Source: Priapulus caudatus (Eukaryota > Priapulida > Priapulimorpha > Priapulimorphida > Priapulidae). From it: a stretch of DNA of 64,000 nt. The stretch lies in assembly GCF_000485595.1 (NCBI RefSeq), contig NW_014577292.1, positions 47,754 to 111,753 on the forward strand. The letters run 5' to 3'. The position numbers and the translations under genes are program-made. The notes beneath the pieces were generated by a model, which saw nothing but the letters and a program-made list of their open reading frames with translations, did no database searches and was not told the DNA's origin. Shown here in pieces: positions 36,007 to 50,006 of this stretch (position 1 is its first letter; every line of letters begins with the position of its first letter).

Positions 36007-36583
36007 GTGTGCGTGTGTGTCTGTATGCGTGTGTGCGTGGGTTCGTGCGTGGGTGTGTGCGTAGGTGCGTGCGTACGTGTGCGCCTATGCGAACGCGAGT
36101 GTATGAGCATGAGCATATTTGCGTATGCGTGTGCGTGTACGTGTACAAGTGCGTGTGCGTGCGAGTGAGTGTGTGTTTGTGCGACCGTGCGTGCATGCGT
36201 GCGCTCACGTGTGCCTGCGTGTTGGATGTAGGTGTGTAGGTGCGCGTATGTTTGTATGTAGGTGCACATGTGTGTATGTGTATACGTGCGTGCGTGCGTG
36301 CGTGCGTTCGTGCGCGCGCGTGTTTGCACCTGTGTGTGAGTGCGGATCCGTGTGTGTTCGTGTGTATATGTAAGTGTGCGTATGCATTTGCGTATGCGTG
36401 TGTGCGTGCATGTGTACGTGAGCGTGTGTGTTTTCGCATGCGCGTGTGAGTGCGCGAACGTGCGTGCGTGTGTGTGCATGTTTATGTATGTGTGCGGGGG
36501 GACGTGTTATGTGTGTTTGTGCGTGTTTGTGTGTGTATGTGTGTGCGCGTGCGTGCGTGTGTGTGTGTGCGTGCGGTTACAAC
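36007..36583. repeat. Degenerate TG/CG alternating tract, ~580 bp
   Basis: A long run of TGTG, TGCG, TACG and CATG steps that is almost wholly alternating pyrimidine-purine, without a fixed period. Several 60-177 codon open frames on both strands are repeat products rich in His/Thr/Arg or Cys/Val. Confidence 0.9.
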
Positions 36584-37895
36584 ACCCATTCATCGCTGGT
36601 ATTTAAAAAAAAAATTATGAATGTTTATAAAAACAAATTGTGGAATCTATATTTATGATAGCAAGCCCTTTGTATATGAATCCATAGCATTGTGTTTTTT
36701 TATGGTTTTAATCATCTTTCTGAGTCACGTGTACACTAAATCAACTTATTAAATCTGCAATTAACTCTTCTTTTGAGCCATTACAATACCTGTCAAGAAC
36801 AAGTGACCAGGTTCTGTTTACCAATCACAATCTGATTATACTAATTAGCTAAGTTAATTAATCACCCGACAAATTCACTCAAAATCATTAATTTCAACAT
36901 ACAATATATATAATAAAATCGGCAGGAATTATTGTACGCACACAAGTTGTTACTGAGCTGTCAGTTGCATCATTGCTTCGAGTCTGCATGACCATACTGC
37001 GGTAAGCATATGACAGATTCGTTGCAGGAATGGGTCACAGACGTTTTTCTTTAATACATCGTTTAATAATAATTAAAGGCAATGGGTTTCGTAGTTAAAT
37101 AAACAAGATACATTTTCAGAACAACACTAAACCGGTTGTTATAACAATTTTAACATTATTATTTCTTAAATAATTTGAAAAAATGAATAATGGATACACG
37201 TGGACAAATTAGGTGTCACCTGTTAGCGGCTATACCACGGATTACTCCAGCATTAACATGACTACGCGTTTGTGCCGTTATACGCTATAAGGCAGCGGAT
37301 GAACAGTAAACTCGCGCGCCTGCGTTCCTGAGATTCGCGTAAAGAAAATATGAAAATGCTGCCACAAATACAATTACACCTGTTTACGTGACGTAAATTG
37401 TTCTAGACTGGTACCCCACCTCGACATGTAGACAAAGGTAACATAGTGCAGCGACAAGGTTCCAGTCTATATCATCTCGTGAGATGCGAGAATCGCATAT
37501 GCTATTAATGTGGACACATGTAAATAAATCTACGCTGAAATGCAGACCGGTGTACATATTGGTGGAAATAATGAAGGGTGAGTGTTCTAAGACATGTTAG
37601 CCTTACTGTATATACTGTTACGCAACGAGCACTGGTAAGTATCAACAAGGTCAATAAAATAATTAGAACGGTTGCGAAAACATGCGAAATAATTGCTTTA
37701 AATGGACTGCAATGCAATTTTAAATTAAAACGCCTATATTTGGTTTGTTATTGAAAAATCTAATACCAGGGACTTTGCGACCGATTAGTGACCCGAGATT
37801 TAATTGCCATTTATATACTTGTATATCGAAGAAGAATCTCTGTCCTTCTCCAATCTCTGCCCATGCCCTCTCCCTCTCACTCACACTCACACATT

Positions 37896-37898
<3 letters not shown>
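36584..37898. other. Non-coding stretch, no gene recognised
   Basis: AT-rich, with no recognisable coding or RNA gene. It includes one small inverted-repeat element at 37,404-37,469, listed separately. Confidence 0.4.
37404..37469. repeat. Small TAGACTGG inverted repeat, copy 1
   Basis: TAGACTGGTACCCCACCTCG at the left and CCAGTCTA at the right resemble the hairpin at 53,029-53,103, though only the outer eight or nine bases pair here. No clear TSD. Probably a decayed relative. Confidence 0.4.
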
Positions 37899-37978
<80 letters not shown>

Positions 37979-38127
37979 TTCACAAGCGCGCTGACACATA
38001 CATGTGTACGCACACGCACACGCGAGAAAACCCCAAACACATACGTACTAGCATGCAAACACGTACGCAACACGCGCACAACATGCACCCACACCCACGC
38101 ATGCGCGCGCGTACGCACACAAACACG
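37899..38127. repeat. (AC)n microsatellite and AC/GC-rich extension
   Basis: Perfect CA run to about 37,974, then imperfect ACGC, ACAC and GCGC motifs. The apparent 135-147 codon frames here are repeat products. Confidence 0.95.
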
Positions 38128-41100
38128 CCAATTGATAACACATTACGATTAAAACGTTTACCCAGAAAACCTAGCAGCCTAGTTTTGCAAAACACATATA
38201 GTAGTCTATTACGAATTGATTCTGCAACGGCAAGTTTCGAAAACTAAACAGCAAACTGCGAGGCTAGAGAAATTCAACGCACACGCTGCAACAAAACGTT
38301 GATAAGTAATTTCACTTCAAAGCAAACAGGTTGAGCTACGAGCAAGTACTCCTATAAAGAGTGCACTTCGCAAAACTGCCGCAGCAATTGGCAGACATAG
38401 GGCTGTGTTTGTGTAGGCACTGCTTAATAAGTTACTTTATAGACACAGCTTGAAAGCTGGGCAAGCGGAGCGCGACGCAATTTAGCAGGCGCATAATGAA
38501 CGCGATACTGATCCAACACTGGACGACGAGGTACTGTTACACTACCGACAACTGCTCAAACAAATTATCTTACATCTTTTAATGGCACATAAAATATTCA
38601 GCGTTCCTTCCTCTTTCTTGCAGCAACCACAAACACACTTTAGGTTCGCCTTCTCTCTTAAATTTCATCGATACGAGGCCTTGTCTAGGCAAAGTTCAGT
38701 CGACAATTTTTCCGTGATCAGAAATGTCATAGCCTAGTATGATGTAGATGTCATATATATTTCTACGACGCACGTCAAAACAGTGATAAACCAGACAGAT
38801 AAATAGATAAAAGGTTGATGAGTGTAATATAGTCAGAGCAAACAACGATAAGGCGACAATTAAGATGAATCACATTCATGAATGTTTAAGTATTGAATTC
38901 AATGAGGACTGAGTAGAATATAAACATGCGTACACATATTCAGCATGTGTAATGTTATTCCACAAGTTTGCCCAGCGACATATTTCAGTTTGGTCAGGTA
39001 GAGAACGGCAGAAACGCACGCACTTCTGCAATTAGTTGACTTAGATGCAGCTGAACAATTCCACAGAAAGCTTTAGATAGATGAGACCGTGTAGGTACAA
39101 GATGGCGATGGCTCTAACATAATTCTTAAAGGATATGTGTCTTGGTCGCACCAACACCGAAATCTGTTCGGCCCACTAATATCTGACCGAATCGATCTAT
39201 TGATTATTTGATTTTATCGATTTTTACCACTCAGCGTGCGCCTTTCTGTAGCAAGCAGTGTTATTAGACTCGTTTTTAGTCTAGTCTTTTTCCTGCCTAT
39301 ATCGATTATGGACTCGTGCAATGGGTAGGTTGGCAACCATCTAGCGAGGCTATAAGAGCCAATAGGAACACCCCCTTTAACTACGATTATAGCTTATACA
39401 TATATAGACGGACGTAGACGAACTATCACACTCATAGTTATGCTTGTTTATGTCACATGTTTGAATAGATCTTCGTGTCACTACGCTTGCATCTTTGTTC
39501 GTTTTATTGACCTCTAGTAGTCACCCCTGCATGCTGTCTAATATACAATTTGTACTAGAGCAAGTAATGATTGAATTTACATTGAACTGACATCTTGTTT
39601 AGCCAATATCTTTAGCAATAGGACAATAACTCATTTATTTATAATGTAATTTTATCTGCATATTTATTCTTACACCCAGTTGCTCATACGTATGTATAAT
39701 CACTTAGCAACCTTAATTTGCGAACTGGAATTGATTGGGTGTTGTCACCACTACCTCGTAAACGCAGTGATAACGTACATATTTCCACGAGTTCCATCTT
39801 GGTCTCGCTGAACGTCGGAAAAATATTGGGATTTAAAAGGAAATCACATACGTATGATAAAAGCTATACTTGCTCAAAAATTGTTGTCTGCGACATGAGT
39901 GATTATACAGCACTATTATTGAGATCGTGCACATTTCTCAAGAGGTCGCGTGGGACGTTTTTTACTTGAAACCTTCTCTCTATGGAACAAAACGCGGTAG
40001 GCGTGTATGCCTATTTCAATATGCACTGCATCAAGCAAATGAGACGAAATTAAAATGCCAAAGAGCCGATCTCGATATTTCCTCAAATGTCAATGACAGC
40101 GAGCGTATGCAGGTGTTCATGAAAGATTTATAGGTTCCGTCCATACAGAGCGCAGATGAAGCTGAAGCTGGGCATACTTAACAACATGAAGCAGAAATGC
40201 CGCGACGACGACGACGACGACGCCAAATGCACCGCTATTTTTTTACTCATAAAAAAGGCAGGGGTAGGCCTAATGATTTCCGTCAACTCATCGCAAGTTT
40301 ACAAAGCATAATTATAGTGTTATTTCAACACTATATCGGCCCCGAGGCTAAATAATGCCCAAAACTAGCGGCTGGCAAAAACATGCATCAGTCATGCAGT
40401 CGTTAAAATGACGACCATTTCGAACCGGCGCCATGTGAATGACGCGAACCTGGTCGCACCAAGATGTCAGCCATTGTGAGGGCACTCGGGGGATACGCCG
40501 CGAGACGCGCTCGCTGCCCGCGTATTTACATAACGACGGCGCCATCTGTTGATGAGACGATTCGGCGACTGCACGTGTCATTCGCTGGCTTCGGTAAAAC
40601 TTTGCTTTTTTACTCCGCGAAACTTGTGGCATTTAAGCTCGGGTGTTGGCAACTCGCGGCCCTCATTGATTTCATATGGGAACTCAGCAGGTTGCTGCAT
40701 CTGTCTGCAAAGCTTAGTCCATCGCAAGTAAATATTTAGCCATCTGTGTGTGGTGTTTCTTGGCCTGTGGAAATCAATACACTTGCTGCTCGTATATCCA
40801 TTATTAATCACAGGTCTTATTGCAGCTTGCAGTTGCATAACCAACAGTTGGTGCTGCCGCTGTGCTCAAAACCAACAGCTAGTCATGGCTTCATTCGCCG
40901 TCCGACGGAGAGAACGAGAGTTTATTGGGACAAGCCTCTTGAGACGGTGCTATTCCCCAGCTGCTCTCTGCGTCTCCCACGAACTACCGAACGCTGCGTT
41001 TTAATGACGTGCATGGTTCTGTTCATACACTGAGCGAATGCGAGGCGTGTTTAACGCGCGGATCTTTTGCCGCTGCTGTCGCTGCTGCCATTAACATGCA

Positions 41101-43150
41101 CCAATGTAAACAGATGCTCCTGTATGAACACAGTTCATTCACTGTTGTGCAAATAACACATCATATGCGTACATATATTCGAGCAGTATATTTAGTGATT
41201 AAGTAGGGATAAAGGCAGACATCGCGATATCGCAACAGGAGAAAAGCGCGATAGACAACGATGCCAGAGGATGTACGGCATTAACATGACAGCTAGTGTA
41301 AAGACGGTTGGGGTGTTGCTGGTGGGAAGGGGGGAGGGGGCGCGTTGAAACAATAATTAAATTTCTTACGAATATCAGGCAAGAATTTTGCTGTCATGCT
41401 TAGTATTAGTTGATGATAGGAACATGGTTGCAACTGATAACACAGTGAGCTATATGGCTCAGGTGGTAATCATGCCAGTATATTATCCTCTTTCGCTCTA
41501 CAATTTCATAAAATGGTATATCGCCTGGATTCATCTAGTTTAATTGGAATGCCAAATCATGAGACGTTGTTGCAAGCTGTGTCAAATACAGCGATGTAAA
41601 GACATCACAGCAACCCGTGGCATGCAAAAACACGTTTTATCGTCAATAACTGAAGACATTAAGGCAAAAATTTACTCGCCGTTTAAATTACAAAACAATC
41701 AAGCACCAGCTGCTGCGTTAAAATACACGGGTTCTAGATCTTTACAAAGATGTCATGAAAGGTGATCAGCAAGCATGAATAAAGACCCGCCAATTACATT
41801 ATGATTCTAACAATCGTGACTGGCAAATCATGAATATTTGCCGTGTAAATTCGTTTAAAATTGCGTTATACGCTGTCTGAGGATAGACTAGGTTTCCCAA
41901 TGCAGCATAATTCATGAATCACAGAGAATGGATCGAAATGTTTGACTGTTGCATTACAAATATGTACAGATAATACTTTGCCGCATAAGCATCGCGTCGC
42001 AGAATTGTAATTCGACTAACAGGCCAATATGGGACGTTGCATTAACACAAAACATAATATAAGTTAGAGAGTTATCTTCAACCGTACCGATACTGATCGA
42101 AGTACTGCACGAGCATGACCAGCTAACAACCTACAAGACTGCTGACTGCCGACATTTATTTTTGTTCCCACTAAGGTTCTGGTGACATCAAGGTAGAATA
42201 ACCTGTAATACGGTACGTGGGACCTGGAAACTATTTTTCTTTACAACAGATTACTTACCACGATGTGGTCTGTCTACAGACCGACGTTTCTTTCCTATAC
42301 CTACCAGTATGTACGTTTTCGCAAGAAAATTCCCCGCACATTTCTGCGTACGCTACACGCTGATGGTGTGCTAATCTCATCAGTCGAACGTAACGACTAT
42401 TTACATTGTAGATGATGAAATCTTAGCCGGTAACGAGGTTCTGGCAACATGCGGGTGCTGGCAGACGCAGTCCCAGGAAGATCATCGGTAAGCTGATATG
42501 AAGGTGGCAACAGTATCGTCAGAAGGGAGTGTTAAGAAGAGTGTTACCAATAACAACCGAGACAATCAGGCCATGCCACGCGTTTATACGTGGAAGTTAT
42601 TGGGAGGATGTCGACAGCGATCAGTAATACGCTTCAGCGATGTATGTTTGAATATTAATATTAACCGCCGTAGTTGCTGTATGTTAGAAATGTTGAAGTT
42701 TCAGCCTGAACCTCGATCAACCTCTATAGATTGATACAATGAAGTGAATGTATGCATAGCACTACGTAATAAGAGCAAATGTGGGGTTTTTAATATTAAC
42801 AAGAGATGTTAATGTCAAGATTTGAGATGTGTCTACAGGGATGTTAATGTTAGAAATATCACATACACTGTCTAGTGAAATTCGGACATACCAGAACGAC
42901 ATGCCATGTAGATGTAACACAATGAACCGCGTTACAGGATTACCAACGGCACGATATGCATACAACATTTTCCATACCATGCATGCAACCCCTGTAAAAT
43001 GTACCGCGGTTTGTATATCGGTACGTGACACACACGCGCATTCTATTCTGTGATTCGTTTCTGACAATAATAAAATGCCGCACTGCATAGAACTGTCAAT
43101 ACGACACTAAAAACCGAAATGCCTCAACCGAACCCCTGCACTGAGTGGGT
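38128..43150. other. Long non-coding stretch, no gene recognised
   Basis: No recognisable gene. A GC-richer patch at 40,340-41,030 holds opposing open frames (40,348-40,632 minus; 40,464-40,739 plus). The plus frame has a possible splice donor after TTCG at about 40,594 but no domain I recognise. A GAC triplet run lies at 40,202-40,221. Confidence 0.35.
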
Positions 43151-46100
43151 GATTGCAGCTGTCGTATATTCCCTTTTCCGGCACATCTGCAGGTGTAAAC
43201 GTAGAGGGGAACATCGTACTTGATTCAGACGGCTGTTGGCTCATCTCACATCGCCACAACGAACCGAAATGCATCCCGCGTGCACATCACGATATAATGT
43301 CAGCCTTTCGCGACACAGGTGCGCATTTATTCAATGAAATATTAATCAAAGGAGCGTCGATAGGGGTTTTTCCTGCGCGATCAAAAAGACGCGAAGGTTT
43401 GCGAACTGATTCTCTCAGTATATTCGATCTGCGACCGAGGGATTAAATCGCCTGTTTCCATTAACTTAAAAGAGTAGTTCTGAGAAAAAAAGAGCTTACG
43501 AAAGGTTATCCGCGGTATGACGTGTGACGAAGGCACAGTCGCGATTCGCACCCCGAGCCTAGACGGACCCCAAGCGTTCAGCGTCTGTGGATTCGCGGCC
43601 GACGAGCTGCGTCTCCACGACTTACGACGAAGTCTGTCTAAACGCCACCGTAACTTGATAAGACGATCAAATTTTCGGTGAGGCGAGGAAGAAACCCTAG
43701 AACATCACCTTTCGCATTGATTTAGAGTCCGCTGCAGCTTCGCTAATAGTACAATCTAACGAGTGATCATCTAGAATCTAGATCCAGAAAGCGTAGAGAA
43801 TGACATCAGTTCATTACTGTCGAAACCACACCGCTCCTATAATAATTAACTGCATGGCTTTTGTTGGTATTTGCTCAAGAGAAAAATGAGTTTTTAAGGA
43901 TTTACACTACAATTCATAAGAACAATACGGTGGTAATGAGCAGCAGGCAAATTGCAGTCAACGTTCATACGCGATGGTAATAGCGAAAGAACGCGATTCG
44001 CGTTAACTCACATAGCGAAAGTACGACGCGCTCCGTGGACAAGTCATGTTCCAGTTTAAGCTAGACAACCCGGATTGCGCAGAAATCCGTAAATATCAAC
44101 GAAATATAGGAAAGAGCGCCAATGGACATTTTAACGCTTTATGGGGGTTTAATTGGAGAGGAGTTGAATGCCTGTTTTATTTCTGGCTATAATCGTTCGC
44201 AGTAAAAACGGTTTACGTCGAAGCGTTTTTATCAGAATTAAAATATATATGACAGATTATGAAAACTACGTATTTTCTATAATAGTATTACTCGTGACAC
44301 ATTGATGTAAGATTTATTAATATATCGCTGGAATACGCTTACACGTCACGCTACATTTCGGGGATAAAACATTTCGTGTATTGCAAAGGCGACACTTTAT
44401 CAACGTCAGTAGTGATAGAATTTCGAGGTACTCTTGTTTCTCGCTGCAAATAGCACTTTTCTTCTCTACCACTGAAATCTCTACCATTACGGATGCCTTC
44501 CAGGCCATGGTAATAACTCCGTGATATTCATAATCTGGACCTGGCCACGACTAGTTACTGAATGATCATTTCACCATACACTCGGAAGTGATAAGCTAAA
44601 TGAAAGTGAGACAGTTCTTTTGGCTACCGCTATGATTCGCAGGGATGGATTTAGACAACTATGAAAAAATCCGGAAATCATTCGGAGGAAGTATAATTCA
44701 GCGCTTGCCGCCGTTTTTGCATGACATAGAAAGAATATTCGTCTGCTCGTTGCCTTAGTGGTGGCAGCAGCAACGCTGGCAGGTTTCTAACGCCGAGTGG
44801 AATGTAGGGGTAGTAGCTATATAGTGTTACAGATGACGGCGGTTCATGTACAGGCTCCGTGGCAAACTAGCACCTGCCATTGGTTAATATTGAATTTCTG
44901 CTAATCTTAAAAGCACAAAGTTTGTGTTAATAATTTATGCAGCATTAATTCATGTTATTCTTCACAACAGCCTGCATCAATATACACATGGCGATTTCAC
45001 AACGCTTTGCCGGCACGCACTGTCAGCCTTCCCACGAACCTGTTCAATATCTAACAAGTGCCACCGTTACATTGCGGCTGCACGGCTAGGATTTTTTTAC
45101 ATCACATTATTCACTTGACAATATCCACGTGTCATTACAGATTTATGGCAAACTATTAGGTATAGGCTTTTGTTGACTGCGTGGACCACCTCACTCCAAC
45201 AAAACTGTACATCGCCACGGTGCTTATTAAGAATGCGATTGCTTATAGCTGCGTCTCATTACTATACGTGGTTGATTACAATTTATTATTTTTAACAGAA
45301 AAGCGTTTTTATTTTCATCGCTTTGTTAACGGGTGTGCTTTTGCACCTAACACACACAGTGAAATTAGGCTACGTAATTAGAGCGTTTATGGTTATAAAA
45401 TCACAACACTCGACGTTTTCCCGCAGTCTGTTGCAGACTGTATATGCTGCGAGGCGATTGAACGCGGTGTCGCGGGCATCGCGATGATTTGTATATGCAC
45501 TGCTGTGTCACAGGTTCCACTCAAATATGAATATGCAAAGATGGCGTAAATGCAGAGGAAAACCTCAGCGTCTTTCATACGATGTCAGACAATTATGTTA
45601 GATTTGTAAATTTGCGTTATCCTCCACGCCCTCAAGTCCGCACCGACGCCACGGATCTCAATTTAATCAAACCCGAACTACTCTAGCTCCTGCGTTCGAC
45701 TGAAGAACTGAACACTTACTAGATTTCAATAAGCACATTAAGATGTAGCACCAGCAGTCATACAATTCAACACGATATGTTGCACCGCAAATTTGCATTA
45801 CGGATCTTTACTACTCAGAATTGCTTTCATTGTGCAAATTTTATAAAATGCAATTTTATCTTCAGTGTCACATACATGTGTTTCAATCTCAAGTCTGAAT
45901 GAACAAATTGACAATTTAATTGTGAACTCGGGAAACAGTTTAGCCGAGGTGCACAAAGACTCACAATGATGAAATCGAGCGGAGTAAATTACTCGAGTCT
46001 GCTGGTGTCATGAATACGATGCGAGGAGTCCGACGATAAAACATTTCCGAATGCAAAATTTTAATTATGCCTATCTGAAACTGTCATTCGTTCGGGGCAA

Positions 46101-47658
46101 CGAGTACTATGAACCGTTGGACCTGTCACGGCGAGAGGCACACTATGCAAATTGCTAACGTCGAATTATCGACCCGTGTGCGTATGGCACCTCGGCTTAC
46201 ACGAGTGCATGGCGGCTCAGCGCGTGTAGAATTAAGACACAAAGTAGGAAAAAAAACCGCGAATGACTGGCATGTGCAAAGATGACAGGCTCGTGAGCTG
46301 CGTATAAGTAATGTCGTCATGATTGTTTGGAGCCAATTAGATTCGTCGAACTTGCCACGTGAGAACGTACTCAGCGCCATTGTCTATTCACTTGCGTCGA
46401 GCACCCTTTAACATCGTCTCACCACGGCCGTATGTGACGACGCAAACGTCACACGCGACTTGTCCACGACGCGGGCAGATCACGTTCTTTCGTGCATACA
46501 TTAGCGAAACGTGAGAAATGTATGACGTGAGATATCGAAAATTATTGATGATATGACGCACATGAAAGACTACGGCGAGATATGAAAGAGAAGAACGAGA
46601 GTGATATCATATATGACGTAGTAAATTATATACATCAATCCTGATACACGTCTTACGCATCGCATACTAGAGAATCGAGTCTTGACGTGAGAACGGTAGA
46701 ACGATAAAATAAATGAGAGATGTTATTGAAAATCCGGGATTGGCGCACTGACGAAAGTTAGAATACATTAGGGATGTAAGAGAAAGCCCGACCATTGTGG
46801 CAGAACGCATGCAAATTACCTATACAGATTGAGGCAAGGCCGGCACTGTAATATTTTTACCAGCTAGTGCCAGCTAAAAACGCAGGAAAGATGTCTCCAA
46901 ATGATCCAGGAAGCACCCAAAGATGTCCAGCAAAACCGTCTATTGATCAAGACCATATATAATGTTTATGCATTATAATCTATTCTGCCATTAGCTTGTC
47001 AGCATTGGATTAATTGTAGATCGCCGTTCTATTTTGCATATAGCTCGTCATTACAGATGCGTCATGGCTCTCAGCGTGGCCATCTCCACACTCATGGCAA
47101 TTAAACGGCGGTATATATAACCCACGCAAAGTGTTCAATTTTCAAGCACGAAGAATTCGCCTTGATTTCAGGAATCACACGGCAGATCAAAACAGCCGGC
47201 AAGACGTAACCTATAAAGTAATCTTAACCTATTCTGTTTTTTAAAGCGTATTACAGTCGAGATGAATCAGCGCGCTTCTAACTACGCTTGACACTGCAGA
47301 TGTTTAACACATCTAATTACAACGTCCTTGAGACATGCAAAGATACAGCAAGCACGGTGACTGCGAGGACCTGTCATCATGTGTTTATGTCCACATGCAT
47401 CGAGTGGGACATTGCTGTCGGTGACTAACAACAGAAGCGCATTGCATTAGGACGCTCAGATAGCCTTGATCGCTCTCATAAGTGCTTCCCATATGTCGGG
47501 GAGTTTACAGGCAGCAGCCCTTCACACGGTTATCTGAAGAGTGCTCACAGCCTCTATACTGTGACATAACATAAATAAATTATCTATCTACTACGGTATT
47601 ATATCCGAATGTGTATTATATAGACACACTATAGAATTTTATATTATGTACTATATAA
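43151..47658. other. Long non-coding stretch, no gene recognised
   Basis: Low in simple repeats, with many CG dinucleotides at 43,200-44,100 and 46,090-46,760. The open frame 43,153-43,446 (+, 97 codons) has no family resemblance. If a host regulatory or exon sequence exists in the window this is a plausible place, but I cannot support one. Confidence 0.3.
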
Positions 47659-47662
47659 ATCA

Positions 47663-47664
<2 letters not shown>

Positions 47665-47707
<43 letters not shown>
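47665..47707. repeat. (AT)n microsatellite
   Basis: AT dinucleotides ending directly at the flank of the next hairpin. Confidence 0.95.
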
Positions 47708-47711
<4 letters not shown>

Positions 47712-47763
47712 TAAGAGCGTATAAAGAAGTAAAGGTACAAGTATCCTTCTTAATACGCTCTTG
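47712..47763. mobile_element. 52-bp CARGAG micro-hairpin, near 7-bp TSD
   Basis: TAAGAGCGTATAAAGAAG pairs with CTTCTTAATACGCTCTTG with few mismatches around a loop of about 16 bases. Flanks ATAGAAT and ATATAAT match at 6 of 7. The right end CTCTTG followed by ATA is identical to the copies at 14,169 and 58,639. Confidence 0.7.
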
Positions 47764-47770
47764 ATATAAT

Positions 47771-49323
47771 GATTGCTATGTGGTTCGACATGTAAACCAC
47801 CGCGTTTACTAGATGAGACGGATATAATAGAGAATAATAGTTTGCCGTAGAACTCGTGGTAGTATTAGGTAGTCTACCTTGCACGCACACGTGCACGCAC
47901 CCACATATAGGTACGCACACAACAAGGACCCAGTTTATGCAACATCATCAGTGTTCTTTCCCGCGCTCTAAAAAGTTATGTTAGGTTTCATTTTCGGTAA
48001 ATTACCACAACATTGATTGTCATGCATGACCAGAAGAGACAAACAGGCGTTTTCCGTACGCGTGGAATATACGACAGCTTCCAGACAAGCAGGTCAGCGC
48101 AGCTAGCAGACGTTGACTGCTCATTTCATACTGCACACAAAACATTAATTAGCTTCACAGAATTTGTGCAGGGCTCGATGCCAGCTGAAATGCATCAAAT
48201 GGCCCAATTAACTTTTCATCAACCGGCCCCTTCTGAGACCATTTAGTAATCTAATTAAAAGCCGCGAAACCTGCGTCTCGGTTTTTTTTATCGAGAAGTT
48301 TGTTCACCGTCATATAGAGCAGGAAGAGCACAAATCTTGTGTTTTTTCTTTGGTGTATATAGGGCAGGGTACTACAAATTACAGTGATATATACATAGGA
48401 AGTTGGGAGGGTCAAGTTTACTTCATAATGGCTAATGTACAGAGGATTACCCAGTGTGATAACACGTGCAGTTTAGTCATTCTTTTAGAATGTAAATCCA
48501 ATTGGAAATCGTGAACGCGAAACCCTAAATATCCATCGTGCAAGGAGTGAATGGAAATTTGATTTTATTCACTCCTGATCGTACATTTGTTGCTTGCAAT
48601 TACGCTAATAACTGCTAAAGAAGACGTTTTGCATATCTATCAACAGAAAACCGGGGTTCAGCGCCTTTGGTCGACATATAGCCATCGAGATGCCTTTTTA
48701 TTATGAATGATGAATTTAAAATGTGCACATTTGTCTTTTACCAAAAAGTATAATTCTATCTACGCAATGACATTCGCAGCAGTAGCAAATATATCGTCAA
48801 TTCTGTGAACGCGAAAGTGGATAAACACTGATATACTGTTAATGAACTTTTGAAGTGCTGTTATATATCATACTAAACATGCACCAATATCTGCTCGGAT
48901 AACGAGAACGTGACAATGAATGCATAAGTCATTTGCTTTGCACAGGAAAGCGGTCGAGAACAAGGACATCTTTAATGCGGTTGCTGATTTGACAAACAGT
49001 GATGGCGCGGATAACAAACATGAATCTTCTCACACATAACTTGACGATGTCGGGAGTTCCAGGAAGGTGATTACAATATCTATTTGAGTACGCACATTTA
49101 TAATGTTATAATTAATAAGAGCGCCAGGTGCAGAATTCCATAATTGAGTGTCTTTGACATATATTATCAAGTGCGCATGTTGACTATGGTGCCAAGTATA
49201 TGGATCAGTTGGTAACAGCTTGCCCCAGACCGACGCATGATATATTGCGACCGTAGATGACTGTGTCATGTATTTGGCACGATCGAGGCACTTTCGAATC
49301 TCAGAATAAAGAGGTATATATAA
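47771..49323. other. Non-coding stretch, no gene recognised
   Basis: Contains one micro-hairpin (listed separately). The 77-codon frame at 48,013-48,246 (+) is unrecognised. Confidence 0.35.
48542..48577. mobile_element. 36-bp CARGAG micro-hairpin, near 7-bp TSD
   Basis: AAGGAGTGAATGGAAAT pairs with ATTTTATTCACTCCTG with a few mismatches. Flanks ATCGTGC (48,535-48,541) and ATCGTAC (48,578-48,584) match at 6 of 7. The first base of the left end has changed from C to A. Confidence 0.7.

Positions 49324-49354
<31 letters not shown>
49324..49354. repeat. (GA)n microsatellite
   Basis: GA dinucleotides with a GAAAGAGAGG end. Confidence 0.9.
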
Positions 49355-49355
<1 letters not shown>

Positions 49356-50006
49356 GCAGCTGCATGGTTCTGTAAGCAGCTATACAAAATACATTTGTTT
49401 CTTCGCATTGCATGTGAAGTATAGTAAAAATACGTGTGTTGAATAGTGATGTAACCTATATCTATTGGATATACATGGTTTCGTTTTTTTGAAATATGCC
49501 TATAAACGTGCATGTCTCAATTTCACATGAATGCAGTTCAGTTGCTTCATAATAATATCGTGGACCAAAAAAGATCGATACTACGTCGGGTATATTGTCT
49601 CTGAAGCCTCATATAATTCTCACGGACCAATCGCATTCAATGTATGCATGTTGAATAATAGATATAACAGCTATATCACTATCAGATAGATGAGGAGCTC
49701 GCACATGTCGCAGGGTGAAACTAAAAAAACGCATGTAGTATAGCCACATATCGTCTTTGCTTTGCGTCTTATGTCATTAAGGATAGGTATAGCTGTTATG
49801 CAGTTTACAGATGCAGTGTACTTCTTATCTATCATTACTCGCTCAATTGTAACTTATTGATGGCATGTCCGTGATGTCATCACTCAGGAGCCATCTATAG
49901 GCACATTACCCCTTGGTCCGATTCAACCAAATTTCTACCAATTAGAACAGACCCCGTTACAACAGGCAGTGCTGTTAAATTTGTTCTTCGTTCTATTCCT
50001 GCAAAA

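Noticed and set aside
36002-36479. Open frames of up to 177 codons rich in His, Thr and Arg on the minus strand
   Set aside because: They only translate the TG/CG alternating tract; all six frames show similar repeat products.
40311-40334. Small hairpin ATAGTGTT/AACACTAT
   Set aside because: An eight-base stem in AT-rich DNA, no TSD.
40464-40739. Possible first exon with a GT donor near 40,594
   Set aside because: An equally long frame lies on the opposite strand, no domain is recognised, and no acceptor or downstream exon could be found.
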